This document shows positions 16,301-24,945 of a stretch of 58,904 nt of DNA, piece by piece; positions within the stretch are counted from its first letter, which is position 1; each line of letters opens with the position of its first letter. This DNA is from Pseudomonadota bacterium (GTDB lineage: Bacteria; Myxococcota_A; UBA9042): the NCBI GenBank assembly GCA_005792545.1, contig SXRM01000417.1, positions 1-58,904 on the forward strand, given 5' to 3'. Position numbers and translations under genes: made by a program. A model generated the notes under the pieces. The model saw only the letters and a list, made by a program, of their open reading frames with translations, made no database searches and had not been told where the DNA came from.

Positions 16301-19300
16301 AGACGTTGAGTTTTTGCACGAGGCCGCCCGTGGGCGGCAGCGTCGCCGCGTCGTTGGCCGTGTGGTTGCCGGCGTAGGCGTCGGGCAGGCAGCTCAGTTC
16401 GGTGTTGAGCAACAGGCCATTGCTGACCGCATGGTTGTTGGTCTCGTTGGTCTCGGCGACGGCGCTCGACACGTCTGCAGCCGCCAGCACGTAGTACGGC
16501 CCACCCGCCACCACCGGCAGGATGAAGGTCTGGGTGACGTCGAGCGCCTCGGCCGCGGCGATCCCCTTGTCAAAGATCAAATCTTTGAGCACCGCATCGC
16601 TCGCATCGAGCTTGGTGTCCTTGCTCAGCGCGTAGCGCACCGCAAACGGCCCCGCCGGTTTGTCGCCCAGATTGGTCAGCTTGAACTTGGTCTTGAGCAA
16701 GGCGCCCGGGAACGTTGCATTGGGCGCCACCGACAGCGTGCCGGCGTACAGATCTGTGCCTGCTGCCGGCGGCACCACTTGAATCTGCAGGGTGTATTGC
16801 GCCTTGGCTGCCGCGGACTTGGGCAGCACCTGCACATACCACGAACCAGGCGTCTGAACAGTCAGCACCGACCCCTTCTTGACCGCCGACTGCAGCTTCT
16901 GCGCGTCCATCGGCGTCTTGCCGTCGGGCTGGTAGATGAGCAGGTCCAGATCGGCCGGCACCGGCGTCGTCGAGAACAGCGGCGTGGCCACCAGCGTCGC
17001 AAAAATCGAGTGACCCTTGGGCACATCGACCTTGTACCAGTCCTCGTTGCCGCACGATCCCAGGCTGTGGGTGTCGTTGAGCGCCAGACTCGACGCCTTG
17101 TCAAAGGTGTTGTTGCCCGGGGCATCGTCGAGCTTGTCTTCAAAGCAGCCGCCCTTGGCGCCGGTCACGGTCAGGTCCGATGCCGATACACCGTTGTTGT
17201 TGAGCGGATTCTGCTCCTTGGTGTTGGCCTTCTTGACGTCGAGCATCACGCACACGAAGTACTTGCTGATATTGTGGTCCAAGCCCAGCGGTAAGGTCAC
17301 CACCTGCACCACGTCGGTCTCGCTCAGGGCATCCACGCCGCCAGACACCACCTCTTTGACCACGGTATAGCCGGCGCAGTTCTTGTCGGGCGACAGCGCA
17401 ATCCAGGTCGTGTAGGCCGCAGCGCCAGTGGTGCCGCCGTTCTTGACGGTGTAGCTGAGCTTGAACGACTCGCCGGCCTTGGCCGTATTGGGGTGAAAGC
17501 CGATGTCCGCCACGGCCAGGTCGACATTCTGGGTCGCAGTGATGATGAGCTTGTCGAAAAGGCCGACATTGTTGCCCTCGTCCAGTTCCTGGACCTTGTC
17601 GTCCGGATCGAGGCGCATGTAGATGAAGTAGTCGCCAACCGGCGTCAGCGTCGACACGGTGACCAGTTCCGTGCCCGACTTGGTTTCGCCGGCTGCCAGG
17701 GCCGCGATCGTGACATCTTTTTGGTTGGTGACGCATTGCGCCTTGTTGAAGGCTTTGTCCGGGCAGAAGTAGATGCCGGCTTTGCTGGTGGTGGCGCTGG
17801 CCTGGTTGCCGCTGTTCTTGATGGCGTACTCGACGCCGATCTGGCCGCCCAGGAAGGTGCCCTTGGGCTTGACCGTCATGCTGACGAGGTTGAGGTCGAC
17901 GCCCTGCTTGACCACCTTCTTGACCTGGACCTTGTCCTTGGACACGGCAACGTTGTTGAGCTCGTTGGTCTCGTCGACGGTGTTGAGCACGTCGATCTTG
18001 GCAATCAGGAAGTAGTCACCGTCCGCAACTTGCGGCACCTCGACCGAGTACACCAGCGGCAGCGACGACTTGCCGGCCATCTTGAGCAGGTTCGACGTCG
18101 ACAGCTTGGTCAGCATCTTGTCGACCTGGGCCGGGTTCTCCTGGCACTCGGTGATCTTGTCGTTGCCTTTGGTGATTTCGGTGCAAACGTCCTTGAGTTC
18201 GAAGTCGTAGTCCAGGTTCTGGTCTTTGGACAAGAACACCGCGAATTTGATGGACTTGGCCTCGCCGTCGCTCAAGTTGGCGACCTCGTGCTCGTACGGC
18301 AACGTATCGCCCTGGGAAAACGACACCAGGTTGTTGAATGAGGGCGGCGTCACGGTGAGATCGGGCTTGGCCACCACCTTGTTGTCGATCTTAAGCAACG
18401 ACGTCGCGTAGCCTTCGTTGTCGGCGTGGTTGACTTCGTTGAGTGCCTTCTTGGCGTCGACAATGACGTGGATGAAGTAGTCGCCGTCGACGATCCCCTG
18501 CTTGGGGACTTGAAAGGTGTAGGGCTTGTTCTTGGCTGGATCGCCAGCGGCGTCGTAGGTCCAGGCGATCTTGGACTCGCTGGTTTGGCCTGCCGGCATC
18601 GACGGCACGGTCACGCTGTGGACCTGCACAGCTGTGTCGTCAAACGTCTGGGTGGCCGATAGGTACGCGTTGACCTCGAAAGGCGACGCCGCCTCTTCGC
18701 CGGTATTGAAGATCGCGAACGCCAGCGTGACATCGCCGCCCAGGCCGACCGTAGGCGCCGACACCAGTTCGACTGTGCCAAGCGCCAACGCCACCGGGTC
18801 CTTGACCGCCACGATCGCCGTGGCGTCGCAGCGGACCTTGGCATTCTTGCGCCACTGCACCGTAGCCTTGACGTTGTAGGATCCCTTGAACGCATAGGTG
18901 TGCAACTGGTGGTCGGCAGCGGCTTCGTCGGGCAGCGCGAGGTCAAAGGTCTTGGGCGCTTCACCCTCGCCAAAATCCCAGGTAACAAACACGTTTTCGC
19001 GCGCAGTGCCGTCGAACGTCAGCGTCAGCTCGGTCGGCAGCGGGGCATTGCCGGTCGCGGGCTTTGCGGCAAGCTTGCAACTCAAGCTCGGTGGCGCCTC
19101 GACATCGGGGACGAACACCTCTTCTTCCCCGGTGTCCTGCGTGGCGTCTGCCCCAACCGCGTCGACTTTGGTGTTGGTCGCGCCGTCTTGGCCGCACGCA
19201 GCCAGCCCCACCAGCAGGGCCACAAGCCATGCGCTCCGCGACTGGGCCAGGCGACCAACGCTCCGCGACTGAGGGTGTCCAAGCATCAATTGAGCCTGCA

Positions 19301-19301
19301 T
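13395..19301 (-). CDS. Giant CARDB/PPC lipoprotein
   Basis: This 1,968-residue protein starts with a lipoprotein signal (ALLVGLAAC). Approximate order: PKD-like domain at 75-170, then repeated CARDB-type adhesion domains (for example VDLAVADIGFHPNTAKAGES and VDLNLVSMTVKPKG), interleaved with PPC-like domains marked by EDWYKVDVPKG, EDWFKLKLKKDE and LDWYVIDLKKGE. A Cys-rich block at about 1450-1540 (CDDGNLCTSDVC) follows, then a propeller-like region at about 1545-1920 with WxxxxG and GGYIVVGTREL motifs, and a terminal Cys unit (CNDFDPCTVDTCTPGSGC). CARDB and PPC modules usually mediate extracellular binding, often in polymer-degrading bacteria. Ligand unknown. It lies upstream of, and probably in operon with, the 10720-13380 gene, and is divergent from the tRNA nucleotidyltransferase gene. 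Confidence 0.85.
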   Translation of the reverse strand: MQAQLMLGHPQSRSVGRLAQSRSAWLVALLVGLAACGQDGATNTKVDAVGADATQDTGEEEVFVPDVEAPPSLSCKLAAKPATGNAPLPTELTLTFDGTARENVFVTWDFGEGEAPKTFDLALPDEAAADHQLHTYAFKGSYNVKATVQWRKNAKVRCDATAIVAVKDPVALALGTVELVSAPTVGLGGDVTLAFAIFNTGEEAASPFEVNAYLSATQTFDDTAVQVHSVTVPSMPAGQTSESKIAWTYDAAGDPAKNKPYTFQVPKQGIVDGDYFIHVIVDAKKALNEVNHADNEGYATSLLKIDNKVVAKPDLTVTPPSFNNLVSFSQGDTLPYEHEVANLSDGEAKSIKFAVFLSKDQNLDYDFELKDVCTEITKGNDKITECQENPAQVDKMLTKLSTSNLLKMAGKSSLPLVYSVEVPQVADGDYFLIAKIDVLNTVDETNELNNVAVSKDKVQVKKVVKQGVDLNLVSMTVKPKGTFLGGQIGVEYAIKNSGNQASATTSKAGIYFCPDKAFNKAQCVTNQKDVTIAALAAGETKSGTELVTVSTLTPVGDYFIYMRLDPDDKVQELDEGNNVGLFDKLIITATQNVDLAVADIGFHPNTAKAGESFKLSYTVKNGGTTGAAAYTTWIALSPDKNCAGYTVVKEVVSGGVDALSETDVVQVVTLPLGLDHNISKYFVCVMLDVKKANTKEQNPLNNNGVSASDLTVTGAKGGCFEDKLDDAPGNNTFDKASSLALNDTHSLGSCGNEDWYKVDVPKGHSIFATLVATPLFSTTPVPADLDLLIYQPDGKTPMDAQKLQSAVKKGSVLTVQTPGSWYVQVLPKSAAAKAQYTLQIQVVPPAAGTDLYAGTLSVAPNATFPGALLKTKFKLTNLGDKPAGPFAVRYALSKDTKLDASDAVLKDLIFDKGIAAAEALDVTQTFILPVVAGGPYYVLAAADVSSAVAETNETNNHAVSNGLLLNTELSCLPDAYAGNHTANDAATLPPTGGLVQKLNVCPGLEDWFAIVVPTGKALTVKMNWKYQSGKGLVGLQIVDSSQTGIIAGAATSVNSQATIPYVQAGGVFYIHTYVLPEGGQGVPYDYELNVSVNEPDPTDVCLADVYESNNSAASALEIGCGLASLSLCLGDEDWFKLKLKKDEAISFDFNHPGNSFQFKIFGNPALPPLKTQSSNGVLTFAAPADGTYWMQASYKSPGNKPAQGFAYSLKVDGGKGVDLLAKIKSVFPPQVIQGEDVYLTVKLSNECQDPAGDFWYGYYFSADNKLDANDQLMSLKPMAGGLTGKTSKDVDDKAIIPTDAKPGPAYVIVATDATQSVAESQELNNTDATTVDVIKLCLQDAFEPNGAPQIASQLAMGRTKDLSLCPYELDWYVIDLKKGETLTLTMQFEHDLGDLDMRLYKVNKFSAPVAVGATKKAPEQFTYTADESTKYYVRVSGFAGESNAYQLVGCKTMTGKCIECLNDSMCNSSQQCDMVTTLCGPKSCSSDNLQPCDDGNLCTSDVCPSGKCANLLTPGALCDDSEFCSVGESCDKAGACVAPTKTLVAGLPSGATTVIDIGTDVTLTGDGGYIVVGTRELQLGELRGYVARFDKLGQLKWEKIVAEGSSPNLLQAVQVAGNEVVAVGSAGLTNKPGTTGAWYLRLSAADGSTIASKLLQVGTASAKLEGVQIVSKTDVVVVGSGYDPGATGMGLDGWLARLDYDGNPSWSNFVGGANSDQLFDVALAGSATVAVAVGNDDQAGKVHGMVVRFSAVDGSVLSEKAYNHNGGNVQFTSVGWRPGGNLVIGGGSDLGQPTAKVYQALLTRIGPDAVVQSMTVVPATTPQAPAYTAIKASRIEVVKALPDGSVVAAGFTGSTSEKAFQNDAAVWVFGPDDKVATWWYYGFGGRDIVRGLVPYGEGWLGYGSLADLEANSDAFRLIILPPAPSCNDFDPCTVDTCTPGSGCDHKVAPDGTSCGKGLVCGAGKCATP

Positions 19302-19472
19302 GTGTTGAACCTTGCAGCAAAAGCGGGCAATTCGCCGCAGGCGCTGACCTGCGACGGGGGTGCAGCGCTGCGCCCGATCGGGTCGCGCGGCCGCGAACCG
19401 GCTACTTTACATCAATCCATCATTGCCGCGCCAGCGGTTGCCGCGCTGCGCCGACCGACCGATACTGCGCCG

Positions 19473-20783
19473 GTGAGCGAGCCGACGACCGTGCTGTTAC
19501 CCGATTCCGCGCCGTGCCAGGCGGCACTGGCGGTGCTGCGGACGCTGCGGGCGCACGGTCATGGGGCCTATTTGGTCGGCGGTTGCGTCCGCGACATGCT
19601 GCTCGGCCGGGCGCCCAAAGACTACGACATCGCCACTGCCGCTCGCCCCAAGCAGGTGCTGCGGCTGTTTGCCGAGGTGGTGCAGGTCGGCGTGGCCTTT
19701 GGGGTGGTGCGGGTGCGGCAACTGGCCGCCGACGGCCAGGTCTACGAGATTGAGGTCGCGACCTTTCGGGCGGATGGCCACTACAGCGACGGCCGCCGCC
19801 CCGACAGCGTGCGCTTTGCCGACGCCCGCCAAGACGTGCTGCGCCGCGACTTTACCATCAATGGTTTGCTGGCCGACCCCTGCGACGATGGTATCGCCAC
19901 AGTGTGCGACTGGGTCGGCGGCTTGGACGACCTGCGCGCGCGCCAGCTGCGCTGCATCGGTGAGCCCGGCGAGCGGTTCGGCGAGGACGCATTGCGGATC
20001 TTGCGCGCGCCACGGTTTGCCGCGCGGTTTAGGCTGCAAGTCGAGGCGGGCACCGCAGCGGCAATTGCCGCGCTGGCTCCGACGCTGGCCAAAGTGTCGG
20101 CCGAGCGCATTACCGCCGAGGTGGCAGCCATGTTGACGGCGCCGACGGCCGGCCATGCGCTGGGGCTGCTAGCGGACCTCGGGCTGGCGCCGGTGTTGTG
20201 GCCGACGCTTGCCGCAGCCGATCCCAGTCTGAGCTTGGCGCGTGTCCGCATTGAGCGCGCGCTGGTCGAATTGCAAACCGGGCCGCTGTTTAGCGACTTG
20301 CCGGTGGCAGGCCTGGACTTGCCGCTGGCACTGGCGCTGCTGGCCGGAAGCGACGCCGGGTGGCCAGAGCGGCCCGAATTTGCAGCCACCCTGCGCCTGA
20401 GCCGCCACGATGGCCAGGCGGTGCGCCACATCCTGGAGCTGGTGCGCGATGTGGCCCTGCCGCCACCCGCGCAGGGGCCGTGGCCCGCCGCCGCCGCACG
20501 CTGGCTGCGCGACCCGCTGGCCGACGCGGCGCTGGTGGCCCTGCACGCCGGCGCACCGCATGGGCCTTGGCGGGTGTGGCGCCAGTTGCGCGCGGCGTGG
20601 CCGTCCGCCGCGGCGTTTCCCGATCTGGGCTTTGGCGGCAATGACCTGCAGGCCTGGGGCTACGCGCCAGGTCCGGCGTTTCGGGCGGCGCTGGCGGCCG
20701 CGGAAGACGTGCGGCTGGCCGGCGGGTCGGTTGCTGGCGCAGAGGCTGCCGCGCGCGCGGTGTTGGACGCCAGCCGCAGCTGA
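19473..20783 (+). CDS. tRNA nucleotidyltransferase / poly(A) polymerase family
   Basis: The 436-residue class II nucleotidyltransferase has the glycine and catalytic aspartate motif LVGGCVRDMLLGRAPKDYDI, then RRDFTINGLLADP and GERFGEDALRILRAPRF, which form the neck that selects CTP and ATP in CCA-adding enzymes and is shared with PcnB. A C-terminal helical tail follows. It probably adds or repairs the CCA end of tRNAs. Distinguishing CCA-adding from poly(A) activity needs family-level alignment. GTG 19473 is preferred as start because it precedes the conserved helix; no good ribosome site is visible. Its last 124 bases are overlapped antisense by the small feo-linked gene. Confidence 0.85.
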   Translation: MSEPTTVLLPDSAPCQAALAVLRTLRAHGHGAYLVGGCVRDMLLGRAPKDYDIATAARPKQVLRLFAEVVQVGVAFGVVRVRQLAADGQVYEIEVATFRADGHYSDGRRPDSVRFADARQDVLRRDFTINGLLADPCDDGIATVCDWVGGLDDLRARQLRCIGEPGERFGEDALRILRAPRFAARFRLQVEAGTAAAIAALAPTLAKVSAERITAEVAAMLTAPTAGHALGLLADLGLAPVLWPTLAAADPSLSLARVRIERALVELQTGPLFSDLPVAGLDLPLALALLAGSDAGWPERPEFAATLRLSRHDGQAVRHILELVRDVALPPPAQGPWPAAAARWLRDPLADAALVALHAGAPHGPWRVWRQLRAAWPSAAAFPDLGFGGNDLQAWGYAPGPAFRAALAAAEDVRLAGGSVAGAEAAARAVLDASRS

Positions 20784-20932
20784 TCGACCGATCGGGTCGC
20801 GTGACGCGCACAGGCAGCCGCAGGCTGGTGGCCCTGGGCAGCGCATTGCCCACAGCCGCTGGGCCGCCGGGCGCGCCGCCACAGCCAGGCGCCGGCCAGT
20901 GCGACGGCAGCAAGCGCAACCAGTTCGTTCAC
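20660..20932 (-). CDS. FeoB-associated Cys-rich membrane protein
   Basis: A GTG at 20932, preceded by TGAGG inside the end of feoB, starts VNELVALAAVALAGAWLWRR. That is a single membrane helix followed by basic residues and GCGQCAAQ, the pattern of the FeoB_associated family (short helix, then a CxxC-type cluster). It begins 8 bases after feoB stops, as these small proteins do in feo operons. The frame continues to 90 residues with an Ala/Ser-rich tail, giving a 124-bp tail-to-tail overlap with the nucleotidyltransferase gene. The tail is longer than usual for the family, and the true role (possibly iron delivery or scaffolding of FeoB) is unproven. Confidence 0.6.
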   Translation of the reverse strand: MNELVALAAVALAGAWLWRRARRPSGCGQCAAQGHQPAAACARHATRSVDQLRLASNTARAAASAPATDPPASRTSSAAASAARNAGPGA

Positions 20933-20939
20933 GCCAACC

Positions 20940-23126
20940 TCACGCGTAGCCCAGCGCACGGCCGATCTGGTACACCGCGAACGATCCCAGCCAGGCGAGG
21001 CCATTGAGGTAGCCGAGCGCGAACAACGGCCAGCGCCAGCTGCGGGTCTCGCGGCGGATGGTCGCCAAGGTGTTGAGGCACTGCATGGCGATGGCGAAAA
21101 ACACCATCAGACTCAGACCCTTGAGTGGCGTCAACGATCCGGCTTTGGCCATGGTCTGGCCGACGTCGGCGGCGAATCGGTCATCGACGTCGTCGCTGCT
21201 GGCCCGACCATAGATCTGTGCCATCACCGGCACCAACACTTCGCGCGCCGCCAGCGACCCCACCAACCCGATGCCGATGCGCCAGTCAAAGCCGAGCGGC
21301 GCAATCGCCGGTTCCAGAGCATGGCCGAGGCGGCCGGCGATGCTGTGGTCGAGCCGCACCTGGGCCAGCGCGACGTCCTGCTGCGCCAACGCCTCGTCGC
21401 GGGCCGGCCCAGCGGCGGTGCGGGCCTCGATTTGGCCGCGCGCTGCCTGATGAGCGACCGTGTCGGCGTCCAGGCGCGGAAAGGTCAAAAGCGCCCACAG
21501 AATGACGCTTAGGGCCACGATCGTGGCACCGGTTTCGACCACGAACACCCGGCCGCGGTCCCACAGCACACGCCCGAGGTTGCCGGGTCGCGGCATGCGA
21601 TAGGGCGGCATCTCCAACAGCAACGGCGCGCCACCGCCCGGCAACAGGGTGCGGCGCAGCACCGCACCCACCGCCAGCGCCAGCACGAAGCCGAGCAAGT
21701 ACATGGCCGTGACCACCAGCCCGCCGAAGGCCAGCAGCCCGCCGACCTTGGGCACGTCGGCGAACACTGCAGCCGTGACCATGGTGTAGACCGGCAGCCG
21801 CGCGGAGCACGACATCAGCGGCGCAATCAGGATCGTCAGCAGCCGGTCGCGCGGGTCCGACAGCGTGCGCGTAGCCAGGATGCCCGGCACCGCGCAGGCA
21901 AAGCTCGACAAAAGCGGCACGAACGCCTTGCCAGGCAGACCGGCCTTGGCCATCGCCCGGTCGACCAGGAAGGCGGCGCGCGACAAGTAGCCGCTGTCTT
22001 CGAGTACGGCAATGCCCAAGAACAGCACCAGGATCTGCGGCAGAAACACCAGCGTGCCGCCGACGCCAGCCAAAAAACCGTCGACCAGCACATCGCGCCC
22101 CAGGCCCGCCGGCAGGTGCGCGCGGCACAGGTCGGCGATCCAGCCCATGGCCGCGCTGACCGCGTCGGCCATCGGCGTCGCCCACGCAAACACGGCCTGG
22201 AACAGCAGCGTCATCGCCGCAAGGAACGCCAGGGTGCCCCACAACGGGTGCAACAACACGTCGTCGACGCGGTCGCTGGGTGTGCGCGTCTGCCCGGACG
22301 GCGCCGTCGTATGCGCGGCGACCCAGGCGTCGATGCGGCGGTAGCGGTCGTGGATGAGCCGCCGGCGCACATCGGCGCTCTCGTCGGCGGCGCGACCGAA
22401 CGCGGAGGCCAACTGCGTGCCGAGCCCTGGCTGCCAGCTGTCGACCAACGCCGCATCCGCAGCCAGCAACCACGCCAATTCGCCGTCGCCGACCTCGGCC
22501 AGCCGAGGGTCCACGGCGCGCGCAGCTTGCATAGCTGTCTGCACCTCCAACGACCACGCCGGCAACGGGCCGCGGCCCAGGGTCGGATCGGCGGCCACCG
22601 CTTCGACCGCGCTGCTCAAGCCATCGAGGCCCTGACCAGAGCGGGCGACCACCGGAACCACCGGACAACCGAGCGCCGCCTGTAACCCAGCGGTGTCGAT
22701 GTGCCAGCCGGCCGCCGTCGCCGCATCCATCAAGTTGAGCGCCGCCACCACCGGCACGCCGAGTTCGGCCACCTGTACCAGCAACAGCAGGTTGCGCGCC
22801 AGGTTGCAGGCGTCGAGCACCACCACGGCGACGTCGGGCGGCGGGCCGTCCATGCGGCCGCGCAAGGCCAGGAAGGCCACCTCCTCTTCAGGACTGTGCG
22901 CAGTCAGGCTGTAACAGCCCGGCAGGTCGTGCACGAGCCAGGGCTGGCTCGGACCCTGGCGGCGGCCGCTGTGGCGCTCGACGGTGATGCCAGGGTAGTT
23001 GCCGACCTGGGCGTTGGCGCCGGTCCACTGGTTAAAGAGGGTGGTCTTGCCGGTATTGGGATTGCCGCACAGCGCGACGTGGATGGGGCGCGCTCCGACG
23101 GGGGCCGCGGCGGGCGAGTCGGCCAT
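20940..23126 (-). CDS. feoB: Ferrous iron transport protein B
   Basis: The 728-residue FeoB imports Fe2+ across the inner membrane. The N-terminal G domain has G1 GNPNTGKTTLFN, switch region ANAQVGNYPGITVE, G3 DLPGCYSL and G4 NLMD. A helical GDI-like spacer follows, then a membrane domain of about eight or more helices with paired gate motifs and the conserved Cys segment SSFACAVPGI. It starts 3 bases after feoA and is followed by a FeoB-associated Cys-rich gene, the standard feo layout. Iron repression through the Fur-family regulator encoded nearby is expected. Confidence 0.95.
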   Translation of the reverse strand: MADSPAAAPVGARPIHVALCGNPNTGKTTLFNQWTGANAQVGNYPGITVERHSGRRQGPSQPWLVHDLPGCYSLTAHSPEEEVAFLALRGRMDGPPPDVAVVVLDACNLARNLLLLVQVAELGVPVVAALNLMDAATAAGWHIDTAGLQAALGCPVVPVVARSGQGLDGLSSAVEAVAADPTLGRGPLPAWSLEVQTAMQAARAVDPRLAEVGDGELAWLLAADAALVDSWQPGLGTQLASAFGRAADESADVRRRLIHDRYRRIDAWVAAHTTAPSGQTRTPSDRVDDVLLHPLWGTLAFLAAMTLLFQAVFAWATPMADAVSAAMGWIADLCRAHLPAGLGRDVLVDGFLAGVGGTLVFLPQILVLFLGIAVLEDSGYLSRAAFLVDRAMAKAGLPGKAFVPLLSSFACAVPGILATRTLSDPRDRLLTILIAPLMSCSARLPVYTMVTAAVFADVPKVGGLLAFGGLVVTAMYLLGFVLALAVGAVLRRTLLPGGGAPLLLEMPPYRMPRPGNLGRVLWDRGRVFVVETGATIVALSVILWALLTFPRLDADTVAHQAARGQIEARTAAGPARDEALAQQDVALAQVRLDHSIAGRLGHALEPAIAPLGFDWRIGIGLVGSLAAREVLVPVMAQIYGRASSDDVDDRFAADVGQTMAKAGSLTPLKGLSLMVFFAIAMQCLNTLATIRRETRSWRWPLFALGYLNGLAWLGSFAVYQIGRALGYA

Positions 23127-23129
23127 CGT

Positions 23130-23465
23130 TCAGCCGGCCGGAGCCACCAGCACCGCGGCAGCCTCGTCCATGCGCAAGGACAGCACAAACTGCCGCACGC
23201 GCAGCAGCATCGGCCCGCCAAAGGGCGCTTTGCGCAGCACCGCGACCGGCGCTCCGGGCGTCAGGCCAAGTTCAGCCAAGCGATCGCCAAAGGCATCGGC
23301 GCGGTCGATGTGCACCACCTGGCCGTGCTGACCGGGGACCCAGCGAGTCAAGGCCAGGGCGCCGGAGCTTGACGCAACCAGGGCCCGCGGCACATCGCCT
23401 TGCACCAGCCGTGCAGCATCAAGGGGTCGCAGCGCGGCATCAAGGGGTTGGGCGCCGTCGGCCAT
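23130..23465 (-). CDS. feoA: Ferrous iron transport protein A
   Basis: This 111-residue SH3-like protein is the small cytoplasmic partner of FeoB. The C-terminal 75 residues carry the FeoA pattern with DRLAELGLTPGAPVAVL, a central glycine-rich turn (FGGPMLLRVR) and a final strand FVLSLRMDEAAAVLV. About 35 extra N-terminal residues are longer than typical FeoA; a start further in is possible. It is the first gene of feoA-feoB-FeoB-associated, with a Fur-box-like sequence about 45-60 bases upstream. Confidence 0.88.
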   Translation of the reverse strand: MADGAQPLDAALRPLDAARLVQGDVPRALVASSSGALALTRWVPGQHGQVVHIDRADAFGDRLAELGLTPGAPVAVLRKAPFGGPMLLRVRQFVLSLRMDEAAAVLVAPAG

Positions 23466-23507
23466 GGGCTGCCTGCTCTGCGTCGCCGCCTCAGCTGGGC
23501 GGTGAGC

Positions 23508-23536
23508 AAATGATAACGACTTTCAATTTCAATTGC
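23508..23536 (-). promoter_or_regulatory. Candidate Fur box upstream of feoA
   Basis: In the only AT-rich pocket of the neighbourhood, 23509-23527 reads AATGATAACGACTTTCAAT. It resembles the Fur consensus GATAATGATAATCATTATC and its GATAAT-type hexamers, and it runs into a second short palindrome CAATTTCAATTG. The site lies in the 80-base gap before feoA, where the feo promoter must be. Similarity is moderate, not exact. Confidence 0.5.
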
Positions 23537-23545
23537 AAGCGTCGA

Positions 23546-24739
23546 TCAAGCAGCGGCGGCCGGCGGCGTGTCATCACTTAGTACCACGGGCAGCGGCGGT
23601 GCTTGTTCGCTGACGGCCGGTTCGGCGGCGACAGTGTCGTCGACCACGGCCGCTGCGAGGACGGCCTCGCCGGCGGCTTGTGCAGCGACCACATCCAGGC
23701 TCGCGGCCGCCTCGACGACGGGCGCTTCTGGTGCGGACTCGGCGGCCGGCGCCACCTGGGCCAGCGCGGCGTCGGCCGCAGCTTCGGCGGCTGCGCGCTC
23801 CTCGGCGCTTGCCGAAAACGACTCCGGCAGTGCGGCGCGTTGCCCACCTTCACCGTCCTCGCGCGGCGGCTCGTAGTCGGGCCGCTCGCGGCCGTGCTTG
23901 ATGCGGTACAGCTCGTCTTCGGCGAGGTCCAGAGCGCCAAGCGTCATGATGTAGGCCTGGCGGTTGTGCTCGGCCTTGCGCCACAAGATCCGCAGTTCCA
24001 GCTCGCGACTGAACACCAGTTGCTTTAGGTGCTCGCGCTCGCCTTTGAGCCGAGCAATGAACTCCTGGTCCTTGCTGTCTTGGCGGGCCGCGCGGGCGGC
24101 GTCGCGCTCGGCCCTGGCCTTTTCGGCCTCAGCGAGGCGCGCGGCTTTCTCCGCTTCAAATTCGGCCCGCCGGGCTGCGGCGCGCTGGATGCGCTCTTCG
24201 CGCTCGGGGTCCGGCGCGCGCTCGTCGTCGCGGTCATCGTCGCGGTCGTCGTCGCGAAAGTGCTCGCGGCGGTCGTCGCGGTGTTCGTCGCGTGCGCGCT
24301 CGACGGGCGGCGGCGCGGCTTCGACGGGCGCCGCGCCTTTCTTGGGCGGGTGCGCCAGCGCTGCCGCCAGTTCTTCTATGCGCGCTTCAGCCTTGCGCAG
24401 CTTGATGGCGCCGTCGTTGGCCTCGGTTTCCATGCGCTTGACGGCGGCCTGCGACTGCTTGAGCTGCTCTTTGGCCGCGACCAGCTGGGCCTTGGTGTCC
24501 TTGGCTGCCTTGTCTTCGCCGCCCGCTGGCGCCGCGCTGCCGACGGAACGGGCCGCCGAATCGGCTTTCTTGCGCGCAGCTTCGGCGCGATCGGCCTGGG
24601 CCTTGGCGTCGCTGCGCGCCTTGTCCAGGTCGTCTTTGAGGCCCTTGATGGTGTCGTTAAGCTTGGACTGCGCTGTCCACAGGTAGATCGCCAGCGCACC
24701 GCAAGCGGCCGCCAGCACGGCCAGGACCGTGACGTTCAT
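23546..24739 (-). CDS. Membrane-anchored coiled-coil protein with charged linker
   Basis: The 397-residue product starts at ATG 24739 (MNVTVLAVLAAACGALAIYL), one N-terminal membrane helix. A coiled coil rich in Lys, Ala, Glu and Asp spans about 25-150. A very charged arginine/aspartate segment (RDDDRDDDRDDERAPDPERE) lies near 185-205, another long coiled coil near 205-300, and an acidic Ala/Pro tail follows. No family or catalytic motif was recognised. It could be a structural or envelope-associated protein. It is upstream of feoA on the same strand, but the Fur-box-like gap suggests separate transcription. It is divergent from the Fur-family gene (206 bases between starts). Confidence 0.65.
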   Translation of the reverse strand: MNVTVLAVLAAACGALAIYLWTAQSKLNDTIKGLKDDLDKARSDAKAQADRAEAARKKADSAARSVGSAAPAGGEDKAAKDTKAQLVAAKEQLKQSQAAVKRMETEANDGAIKLRKAEARIEELAAALAHPPKKGAAPVEAAPPPVERARDEHRDDRREHFRDDDRDDDRDDERAPDPEREERIQRAAARRAEFEAEKAARLAEAEKARAERDAARAARQDSKDQEFIARLKGEREHLKQLVFSRELELRILWRKAEHNRQAYIMTLGALDLAEDELYRIKHGRERPDYEPPREDGEGGQRAALPESFSASAEERAAAEAAADAALAQVAPAAESAPEAPVVEAAASLDVVAAQAAGEAVLAAAVVDDTVAAEPAVSEQAPPLPVVLSDDTPPAAAA

Positions 24740-24945
24740 GGTGTCGTTCCCAAGAAGCGCGCGACGTTGGGCCAGCCGGCGTGGCGGGTCCCGTGCGCGG
24801 GGGCGGCGATCTAGCACGCGCGGGGCCGGCACACAAGGGCAGCCGCGCCGCCTTGGGGCCTGTTTGTCGGCATCTTTGCAAGGTTTTTGTACGGCCGCCT
24901 TGCACGCGCGGCGAGCCTGCGCCAGACTCGCCGGGCGGAGGAATC

